Assembly (NCBI GenBank): GCA_902796635.1
Contig: CADBPU010000050.1
Location: 1 to 17,315, forward strand
From: an uncultured Eubacteriales bacterium
Lineage (GTDB): Bacteria; Bacillota; Clostridia; Christensenellales; UBA1242
DNA length: 17,315 nt
Direction: 5' to 3'
Under the pieces are notes generated by a model. It was not told where the DNA came from and searched no databases. It saw only the letters and a list, made by a program, of their open reading frames with translations. Of this stretch, positions 1-4,969 are shown one piece after another. Numbering within the stretch: position 1 is the first letter of the stretch; the number at the start of each line of letters is the position of its first letter. A program made the position numbers and the translations under genes.

Positions 1-202
1 ACTTGGTGGTGTCAAAAAAATGATTGATGATGGCAGAGTGAGTGAAGATTTGCTTATGCAACTATGTGCTGTTGAAAGTGGACTTGACAGTTTGAAATAT
101 ATGTTATATAGAGAAGTTGCATTAAACAAAATAGCCAAAAATAGAGATGAAGAAGTCAAGACTTATGTGGAAGAAATTTTGACCACCATAAAAAGATATT
201 AA
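1..202 (+). CDS. CsoR/FrmR-family (DUF156) transcriptional regulator, 5'-truncated
   Basis: The open frame enters from the left edge (codons in phase from base 2) and ends at TAA 200-202, leaving about 66 C-terminal residues. The stretch GGVKKMIDDGRVSEDLLMQL followed by AVESGLDSL matches the family's helix 1-helix 2 pattern (G-x-V-x-x-x-x-M-I-x-x-x-R ... D-x-L-x-Q-x-x-A-V ... A-L). Family members are small all-helical tetramers that repress metal-, formaldehyde- or sulfur-response genes. In copper-type CsoR the metal is held by a Cys in helix 2 and a His and a Cys in the next helix. Here the aligned residues are Ser (in RVSEDL), Val and Lys (in REVALNKIAK), so the canonical site is absent. 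The only Cys is in QLCAVE. The inducer is therefore unknown. Any partner gene would lie to the left of the window. Confidence 0.65.
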   Translation, partial: LGGVKKMIDDGRVSEDLLMQLCAVESGLDSLKYMLYREVALNKIAKNRDEEVKTYVEEILTTIKRY

Positions 203-226
203 TAATTTTTATTATTAAAAACAAAA

Positions 227-262
227 TTGACTATTGACATCAAGTGTTTGCTATGTTAAAAT
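227..262 (+). promoter_or_regulatory. sigma-A promoter of the gene at 284
   Basis: -35 TTGACA (234-239), a 17-base spacer and -10 TAAAAT (257-262) with an upstream TG (254-255, extended -10). Predicted +1 is near 269. A second TTGAC lies 7 bases upstream (227-231), giving TTGACTATTGAC; the same arrangement occurs at 8078-8089. Confidence 0.75.
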
Positions 263-283
263 ACAATATGTAAGGGGATAAAT

Positions 284-973
284 ATGGATTATCAAATTTG
301 GAAAAAACTTGAAGAATATTTGAAAAACGACAAAGTTTTGCTAATTGAAATTTGCAATGATTATGGCGAAAAAGGCATGATTTATGGAAAGATAAGCAAA
401 AATATTAAAAATGATAGACGTTCTTATGCATTTTATTTCGATGTAAAGACAAAAAAAGGTAAAGAACCTATTATGCTTGATTTGCTTGTTGAAAGACCTG
501 TTATTATGAGAGATGTTCTTTTTGCAAAAAATAAGGGTGAAAAGAAAGCTGAAAATCTTGATAAATTTAATACATTTGATGTTTTGAGAATCATTGACCC
601 TGAAACAGAAAAAACTATTTTCAAAAATCAAAACAAAGCAACATTATTAAAATTTCCAATCAATTCAAAAAACTTCAACATTAATAGCAAAACAAATAAA
701 GAGTGGAAAGAAAAAGATTCAACAAAATTTTTACTTGAAAATATTGGACAATATATAGAAATCAAAAAAGATGATGAAATCTATGGCGGAATTTTGAAAT
801 CAGTATATAGAGTGAAAGGCGAAAAAGAAACTTTTGTCACACTTGTTCAATCTTCTCACTATGCTTGTATAAAAACTCTTGGAGATAAGACAAAAATCAA
901 GTCATTTTCAACATTTACTGACAAAAAAACATTAACATGTAGAGAAGAACAAGAGAAGGAATTAACAAAATAA
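284..973 (+). CDS. hypothetical protein, two similar halves
   Basis: I do not recognise this 229-aa protein. It has no signal peptide or membrane segment, is Lys-rich, and should be cytosolic. The N-terminal part (about residues 15-60) and the C-terminal part (about 150-195) follow a similar pattern: a strand ending in IEI, then an acidic turn, then a Gly-containing strand (LLIEICNDYGEKGMIYGKI and YIEIKKDDEIYGGILKSV). This suggests two copies of a small beta-barrel-like fold joined by a polar linker (about 105-150); the duplication is inference from pattern only. The ATG at 284 has AAGGGGA at 272-278. The gene has its own promoter and terminator, so it is monocistronic, and its neighbours give no hint of function. 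Confidence 0.8.
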   Translation: MDYQIWKKLEEYLKNDKVLLIEICNDYGEKGMIYGKISKNIKNDRRSYAFYFDVKTKKGKEPIMLDLLVERPVIMRDVLFAKNKGEKKAENLDKFNTFDVLRIIDPETEKTIFKNQNKATLLKFPINSKNFNINSKTNKEWKEKDSTKFLLENIGQYIEIKKDDEIYGGILKSVYRVKGEKETFVTLVQSSHYACIKTLGDKTKIKSFSTFTDKKTLTCREEQEKELTK

Positions 974-978
974 TAATC

Positions 979-1009
979 AAAACTGTGATGCCTAGCATTG
1001 CAGTTTTTT
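979..1009 (+). terminator. Rho-independent terminator of the gene at 284
   Basis: A 13-bp stem (979-991 with 995-1007, including two G-U pairs) and a 3-base loop, with a six-T run at 1004-1009. It lies 5 bases after the stop codon. Confidence 0.85.
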
Positions 1010-1059
1010 ATAAATATTTATTAGATAATTATATGTGTATTCTTAAATAATTTTGAGAG

Positions 1060-1071
1060 TGGTAAATACCA
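1060..1071. repeat. short inverted repeat upstream of the ktrB promoter
   Basis: TGGTA-AA-TACCA, a perfect 5-bp inverted repeat, lies 26 bases upstream of the -35 box of ktrB. It could be an activator or repressor site, but a match of this length can occur by chance in AT-rich DNA. Confidence 0.3.
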
Positions 1072-1097
1072 TGAAATTACCAACAATAGAATTTTTG

Positions 1098-1126
1098 TTG
1101 AAATCTTGAATAAAATATGATATAAT
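1098..1126 (+). promoter_or_regulatory. sigma-A promoter of ktrB, giving a near-leaderless mRNA
   Basis: -35 TTGAAA (1098-1103), a 17-base spacer and -10 TATAAT (1121-1126) with an extended TGA element (1118-1120). The usual +1, seven bases past the -10 box, is 1133; the start codon is at 1135. The 17 bases at 1112-1128 are identical to those around the hisS -10 box (4934-4950). Confidence 0.75.
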
Positions 1127-1134
1127 ACCGAAAT

Positions 1135-2505
1135 ATGAAGAAAAAGAGAGCGGGCTTAAATGCCCCAGCAAAAATAGCACTTAGTTTCTTGGGACTTATT
1201 TTATTAGGTTCATTTTTGCTTTGCACTCCAATTGCAACAACAACTGGACAGTGGTGGAATTTTACTGATGCATTATTCACAAGCACAAGTGCGGTTTGTG
1301 TTACAGGACTTGTTGTTGCTGACACAGCAGTGCAGTTTACCATGTTTGGTCAAATTGTATTGTTGCTACTCATTCAAATTGGTGGTTTAGGTTTTATTTC
1401 CGTTTCTGCTTTAATCATTTTGGCAGCAGGCAAAAGATTATCATACAAAAACAGAGTTGTCTTGCAAGAGAGTTTGAATCGTGAATCAAATCAAGGAGTT
1501 GTAAAATTATTACAACAAATTGGAATTATTGTTTTTATAACTGAATTTATAGGATTTGTATTACTATTACCAAGTATGATTATAGAGTATGGCACTGATG
1601 GCATTTTCAAAGCACTATTCCTTTCTGTCTCTGCTTTTTGTAATGCTGGATTTGATATACTTGGCACAACCGGAACTCAATTTCAAAGTTTGATACCATT
1701 TGCACAAAATGTATTTGTATTGCTTCCAATCATGTTTTTGGTTGTCAATGGTGGTATTGGCTACATGGTCATTTTGGAAATTATTGGCAAATTCAAAAAA
1801 GAAACAAGAAAGCCATTTTCAATACACGTAAAAATCGTTTTGATTGTAACAACAGTTTTGATACTCGGTGGCGCATTATTATTTGCACTCTTTGAGTGGA
1901 ATAATCCAGAAACAATTGGCAACATGCCAACATTTGACAAAATAATTAATTCATTATTCCAAAGCATCACACCAAGAACAGCTGGCTTTGCAACAATAGA
2001 CCAAGCAAAACTTACATCATCAAGCAGAGTTGTTACAGATATATTGATGTTTATTGGTGGCAGTCCATCATCAATCGCTGGTGGAGTAAAAACAACAACA
2101 ATATTTGTGCTTATAATGTATGCGTTCAGGTCAGCAGGGCAAAAAGGTGACATTGTTATTGGCAGAAAGAGTATTTCAAACAAAACAATTCAAAAAGCTT
2201 TGAGAATAGTTGTTTTGGCTGTTATACTTATAATACTAGGTATTATTTCAATAAGTTTAATAGAAATCAACAACCCTGTGGCAAATTCAAGTTCAATTAT
2301 ATTTGAAGTAATATCGGCATTTTCAACAGTAGGAATTACGCTAGGGCTCACGCCAACACTTGCAGTTGCATCAAAAATAATACTGATAACTTTGATGTTT
2401 GTTGGACGTGTGGGATTGCTTACACTGACACTTGCGATAAGAAAAAAATCTCGTGATGCGTATGGATTAATTCAATATCAAGATTCACAAATCGTGGTAG
2501 GTTAG
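1135..2505 (+). CDS. ktrB: potassium uptake channel subunit, TrkH/KtrB type
   Basis: Integral membrane subunit of a K+ (or Na+-coupled K+) uptake system of the TrkH/KtrB/HKT superfamily. The 456-aa length fits KtrB. Four pore-loop repeats are visible by their selectivity-filter glycines: VCVTGLV (G58), CNAGFD (G172), RTAGFAT (G284) and STVGITLG (G400). The third-repeat gate loop reads MFIGGSPSSIAGGVKTTT (305-322), and the last membrane segment carries the family signature MFVGRVG (421-427). The start is fixed at 1135: an in-frame TAA lies at 1123-1125 and the first membrane helix begins within 15 residues. There is no Shine-Dalgarno sequence, and the promoter leaves a leader of about 2 bases. 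The stop overlaps the ribosome binding site of the next gene, its cytosolic regulatory partner. Confidence 0.93.
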   Translation: MKKKRAGLNAPAKIALSFLGLILLGSFLLCTPIATTTGQWWNFTDALFTSTSAVCVTGLVVADTAVQFTMFGQIVLLLLIQIGGLGFISVSALIILAAGKRLSYKNRVVLQESLNRESNQGVVKLLQQIGIIVFITEFIGFVLLLPSMIIEYGTDGIFKALFLSVSAFCNAGFDILGTTGTQFQSLIPFAQNVFVLLPIMFLVVNGGIGYMVILEIIGKFKKETRKPFSIHVKIVLIVTTVLILGGALLFALFEWNNPETIGNMPTFDKIINSLFQSITPRTAGFATIDQAKLTSSSRVVTDILMFIGGSPSSIAGGVKTTTIFVLIMYAFRSAGQKGDIVIGRKSISNKTIQKALRIVVLAVILIILGIISISLIEINNPVANSSSIIFEVISAFSTVGITLGLTPTLAVASKIILITLMFVGRVGLLTLTLAIRKKSRDAYGLIQYQDSQIVVG

Positions 2506-2518
2506 GAGAAAAATATAT

Positions 2519-3424
2519 ATGAAAAAAAATGAAAAAAAAGAAGTTAAAAAAGCAGATTCAAAATCAAAAAAGGTTCAAGTTGTAGAAACCAAAAAAACAA
2601 AGCCACAAAATATGGTAAAACCAGAGCCAAAAAAAGAAGAAAAAATCGAAAAGAATCCTATAAAAAGGATACTTGAAAGAGCAGTTAAAGAAAAAAAGGA
2701 AACAAAATCAGTGCTCAAAAAATCAATGAGTCAATTTGCAGTTATTGGTCTTGGTCGTTTTGGTATGAAAGTTGCTTTGACACTTGCAAATGATGGCAAC
2801 GAGGTTTTGGCTATTGATATAAACGAACGAAATATTCGTGAAATTCAAAACTATGTTGCAGGCACGGCCATTGCAGATTCAACTGGTACAAATGTTTTGA
2901 AACAACTTGGAATAAAAAATTTTGACTGCGTTATTGTTTGCATTGGAGAAGATTTGCAAGCAAGTATTTTGACTACACTTATCTGTAAAGACTTGGGTGT
3001 TCATCTCATTGTTGCAAAGGCAAATAGTGAAGAACATAAAGAAGTGCTTGAAAGAATTGGCGCTGATGTTGTAGTTTTCCCGGAAGACTACACAGGTCAA
3101 AAAGTTGCAAAGATGCTTTCGAATCCAAGCGTTAATGAAGTTATGAAACTTACTGACAAGTTCAAAATTGTTGAAATTGCAATACCTGATAGTTGGCAAA
3201 ATAAATCTATTCTTGAAATTGATGTTAGAAGAAAATATCATGTTTCAATTATAGTTATCAAAAGAGATGACTACGTAATTTATCCAGAGCCAGAAACAGA
3301 ACTCAAAAAGGGCGACGTATTACTTGTTGCTGGTGAACCAAAACGTATTGAAGAAATCACAAAATATTCAACAGATGTCATCGACGTTGTTCACACACTT
3401 TCAAATGGACTATCACTTGATTAA
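2519..3424 (+). CDS. ktrA: K+ uptake regulatory subunit with RCK domains (TrkA/KtrA), with N-terminal extension
   Basis: Cytosolic gating ring of the KtrB channel. The RCK_N (Rossmann, nucleotide-binding) domain starts near residue 72 with VIGLGRFGMKVA (glycine loop G77-x-G79-x-x-G82) and the acidic D100 in LAIDIN. The RCK_C domain covers about 210-285, where KtrA family members bind cyclic di-AMP. Typical KtrA is about 220 aa; this one is 301 because of a Lys/Glu-rich, probably disordered head of about 70 residues. The ATG at 2519 follows AGGAGAA at 2504-2510, which overlaps the ktrB stop, so this start is well supported. An internal ATG at 2726 (M70) would give a normal-length protein but lacks a ribosome binding site. 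The two subunits are 13 bases apart and must be co-transcribed. Confidence 0.93.
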   Translation: MKKNEKKEVKKADSKSKKVQVVETKKTKPQNMVKPEPKKEEKIEKNPIKRILERAVKEKKETKSVLKKSMSQFAVIGLGRFGMKVALTLANDGNEVLAIDINERNIREIQNYVAGTAIADSTGTNVLKQLGIKNFDCVIVCIGEDLQASILTTLICKDLGVHLIVAKANSEEHKEVLERIGADVVVFPEDYTGQKVAKMLSNPSVNEVMKLTDKFKIVEIAIPDSWQNKSILEIDVRRKYHVSIIVIKRDDYVIYPEPETELKKGDVLLVAGEPKRIEEITKYSTDVIDVVHTLSNGLSLD

Positions 3425-3430
3425 TAATTT

Positions 3431-3455
3431 AAGCACTCAAAATGAGTGCTTTTTT
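3431..3455 (+). terminator. terminator of the ktrB-ktrA operon
   Basis: Perfect 9-bp stem AAGCACTCA/TGAGTGCTT (3431-3439, 3443-3451) with a 3-base loop and a T run at 3450-3455. It starts 7 bases after the ktrA stop. Confidence 0.9.
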
Positions 3456-3495
3456 ATGCAATTAAAATAACACAAGAGAAATAAGTGATTTCTTA

Positions 3496-3524
3496 TTGTT
3501 GATTGGACTCGTATGTGATACAAT
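3496..3524 (+). promoter_or_regulatory. promoter of the ttcA-like gene, giving a leaderless mRNA
   Basis: -10 TACAAT (3519-3524) with extended TGA (3516-3518). A 17-base spacer separates it from TTGTTG (3496-3501), a moderate -35 box. The predicted +1, seven bases past the -10 box, is 3531, the A of the ATG. Confidence 0.6.
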
Positions 3525-3530
3525 TGATAT

Positions 3531-4388
3531 ATGGAAAAATTACAAAAAGAAAATACACAAGAAAAAGATATAGAAAAAAGTTTGCAAAAAAAATTTCATA
3601 AAGATATTTTTTGCAAATTTTGCAAGGCAATTAATGAGTATGATTTAATACAGCCAAATGATAAAATTGCAGTTTGTGTTTCTGGTGGCAAAGATTCTAT
3701 GCTTATGGCAAAACTTTTTCAAGAACTCAAAAGGCATAACAAAATCAGTTTTGAACTTGTTTTTTTGGTTATGGACCCTGGGTATAATAAAGCGAATAGA
3801 GAACTCATCGAAAACAATGCAAAATTACTCAATATACCAATCACAGTTTTTGAAAGCCAAATTTTTGAAAATGTTGAGTCAATAGAAAAGTATCCATGTT
3901 ATATTTGTGCAAGAATGAGACGTGGCCACTTATATGCAAAAGCAAAGGAACTTGGTTGCAACAAAATAGCTCTTGGCCACCACTTTGATGATGTGATAGA
4001 AACCACGCTTATGGGTATGCTATACGGTGGGCAAATTGAAACAATGATGCCAAAATTACATAGTGAAAATTTTGAAGGTATGGAACTAATAAGGCCAATG
4101 TATTTGATTAGAGAAAAAGATATTTTGCATTGGAGAGATTATAACAAACTTAAATTTTTACAATGTGCGTGCAAGTTCACAGAACTTTGTGATACTCAGG
4201 AAAAAAATAACAAAGAACTCTCATCAAAAAGGAAAAAGATAAAAAAACTTATTGCTGACCTATCAAAAACCGACAAACAAATTGAAAATAATATTTTCAA
4301 AAGCACACAAAATGTGAATCTTTCAAAGATTTTGGAATATAAAGATAGACAAGGCAAAAGACATAATTTTTTGGAAGAATATAAATAA
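3531..4388 (+). CDS. ttcA: TtcA-family tRNA thiolation enzyme (PP-loop, Fe-S)
   Basis: Member of the TtcA family of tRNA-thiolating ATPases, which use a PP-loop to adenylate the target base and an Fe-S cluster for sulfur transfer; TtcA makes 2-thiocytidine at position 32. The PP-loop SGGKDS is at 51-56. The cluster-binding Cys pair is PCYIC (C123, C126), with further Cys in QCAC (C212, C214). LGHHFDDVIET (148-158) is the second conserved core motif. The 285-aa length is normal, with a polar helical tail from about 225. The exact base modified is not certain, since close relatives include uncharacterised thiolases. The ATG at 3531 is the only reasonable start: an in-frame TGA sits at 3525-3527, no ribosome binding site exists, and the promoter predicts transcription starting at this A. 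Confidence 0.85.
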   Translation: MEKLQKENTQEKDIEKSLQKKFHKDIFCKFCKAINEYDLIQPNDKIAVCVSGGKDSMLMAKLFQELKRHNKISFELVFLVMDPGYNKANRELIENNAKLLNIPITVFESQIFENVESIEKYPCYICARMRRGHLYAKAKELGCNKIALGHHFDDVIETTLMGMLYGGQIETMMPKLHSENFEGMELIRPMYLIREKDILHWRDYNKLKFLQCACKFTELCDTQEKNNKELSSKRKKIKKLIADLSKTDKQIENNIFKSTQNVNLSKILEYKDRQGKRHNFLEEYK

Positions 4389-4390
4389 AA

Positions 4391-4423
4391 AAATCCAAAT
4401 CAAGTATGATTTAGATTTTTTTT
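4391..4423. terminator. terminator of ttcA, probably bidirectional
   Basis: A 12-bp stem with one mismatch (4391-4402 with 4407-4418), loop AGTA, and a T run at 4416-4423. A-rich bases at 4387-4393 give a T run on the minus strand, so it can also stop transcripts from the tRNA side. It directly abuts the tRNA 3'-end copy at 4423. Confidence 0.8.
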
Positions 4424-4438
4424 GGCAGGCGAGGTAGG
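4417..4438 (-). repeat. copy of the tRNA-Trp 3' end
   Basis: These 22 bases are identical to 4591-4612, which contain the encoded CCA, the discriminator base, the acceptor 3' strand and part of the T arm of tRNA-Trp, plus seven flanking bases. After 4438 the match breaks, apart from CGAAC, which resumes after loss of three bases. No complete second tRNA can be formed here. Confidence 0.8.
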
Positions 4439-4556
4439 CGAACAGCGTGAAGCAAGTTGCCTGTGGCAAGTTGTAGCGACCGTGAGTGAACCAACTTTAT
4501 GTTGGTGAGTGGATGGGTTGAAGACTGTGAACCATTTGGTTTAAGTCCATAAATAA
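4439..4556 (-). repeat. structured repeat, copy A (inverted relative to copy B)
   Basis: A GC-richer non-coding segment. On the plus strand it holds hairpin TTGCC-TGT-GGCAA (4457-4469) and hairpin ACCAAC-TTTAT-GTTGGT (4490-4506). Further on is a bulged hairpin around ACCATTTGGT (near 4531-4540). Its reverse complement matches copy B: 11 bases (4493-4503 with 4751-4761) and 17 of 18 bases (4454-4471 with 4780-4797). The outer boundaries are approximate. No open reading frame of note. Confidence 0.6.
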
Positions 4557-4560
4557 CAAT

Positions 4561-4597
4561 AAAAAAATGCAAAATACTTTATTTTTGCACTTTTTTT
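4561..4597 (-). terminator. terminator of tRNA-Trp
   Basis: 7-bp stem TGCAAAA/TTTTGCA (4568-4574, 4583-4589). On the minus strand it follows the tRNA CCA end and runs into a T tract (complement of 4561-4567). The T run at 4591-4597 would let it act on the plus strand as well. Confidence 0.65.
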
Positions 4598-4672
4598 GGC
4601 AGGCGAGGTAGGACTCGAACCCACGACCAACGGTTTTGGAGACCGCGACTCTACCAACTGAGCTACTCGCCT
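4597..4672 (-). tRNA. trnW: tRNA-Trp (anticodon CCA)
   Basis: Full cloverleaf on the minus strand: acceptor AGGCGAG/CTCGCCT, D arm GCTC...GAGT, and anticodon stem GCGGT/ACCGT with loop CTCCAAA (anticodon CCA). The T arm is GTGGG/CCTAC with loop TTCGAGT. The discriminator is G and CCA is encoded; total length is 76. It reads UGG only, which fits the standard code seen in the neighbouring genes. No -35 box is recognisable in the 70 bases upstream, only AT-rich -10-like sequence. The likely promoter is at 4853-4881, beyond repeat copy B and a copy of the tRNA's own 5' end. The tRNA is unusual for being framed by copies of its ends. Confidence 0.95.
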
Positions 4673-4720
4673 ATATTAAGTTTTTATATTCTTTTTACTT
4701 TTGCTATTTTATATATTATT

Positions 4721-4813
4721 GTTTACGGTAGACACGAGGTCTTCCGGCGGAACATAAAGTTCCTTACGCTTTGGCTAAAACTTGCCACTGGCAACTTTTT
4801 TTAACGCATCGCG
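4721..4813 (+). repeat. structured repeat, copy B
   Basis: A GC-rich island in very AT-rich surroundings, with three hairpins: 4726-4746 (CGG and AGAC arms, one A-A mismatch, loop ACGAG), GGAAC-ATAAA-GTTCC (4749-4763), and TTGCC-ACT-GGCAA (4782-4794). It is homologous to copy A in inverted orientation. In the middle hairpin the loop is the same but the outer two base pairs are GG/CC instead of CC/GG, so both arms changed together. Confidence 0.6.
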
Positions 4814-4836
4814 CCAACTGAGCTACTCGCCTATAT
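4814..4836 (-). repeat. copy of the tRNA-Trp 5' end
   Basis: These 23 bases are identical to 4654-4676, which hold the acceptor 5' strand and D-arm half of tRNA-Trp plus its flanking ATAT. On the minus strand the copy begins at 4832, about 14 bases after the predicted +1 of the promoter at 4853-4881, the normal distance for a tRNA gene. It is therefore likely the 5' end of the original tRNA-Trp gene. Confidence 0.8.
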
Positions 4837-4852
4837 AAAATTTGACATTGAA

Positions 4853-4881
4853 AGAATATTACATTTTTATAAAAAAGTCAA
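4853..4881 (-). promoter_or_regulatory. probable promoter of the tRNA-Trp transcript
   Basis: On the minus strand: TTGACT (4881-4876), a 17-base spacer and TATTCT (4858-4853). Predicted +1 is near 4846. It is divergent from the hisS promoter and is the only strong minus-strand promoter upstream of tRNA-Trp. Confidence 0.7.
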
Positions 4882-4920
4882 TATTTTTTGTCATATTTAC
4901 AAAATTATAAATCATTATCT

Positions 4921-4948
4921 TTGATATATTTTCAAAATATGATATAAT
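4921..4948 (+). promoter_or_regulatory. sigma-A promoter of hisS
   Basis: TTGATA (4921-4926), a 16-base spacer and TATAAT (4943-4948), with extended TGA (4940-4942). Predicted +1 is near 4955, leaving a leader of about 15 bases that holds only AGGGGAA (4960-4966). There is no room for a T-box leader. Confidence 0.75.
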
Positions 4949-4969
4949 ACTGATACATTAGGGGAAATT

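Noticed and set aside
199..218. AT-only stem TTAATAAT/ATTATTAA after the CsoR-like gene
   Set aside because: No GC pairs and no T run follow, so it is not convincing as a terminator.
1761..2183. Minus-strand open frame (140 codons) opposite ktrB
   Set aside because: It overlaps conserved pore repeats of KtrB and shows no ribosome binding site or recognisable domain.
4417..4836. Second and third tRNA genes or a CRISPR-like repeat set
   Set aside because: The outer tRNA-like pieces lack complementary halves, and there are only two diverged inverted copies of the repeat, not regularly spaced direct repeats.
4949..4969. Possible T-box or other riboswitch leaders before hisS, proS and valS
   Set aside because: Predicted leaders are only about 15-27 bases long, too short for any known riboswitch.
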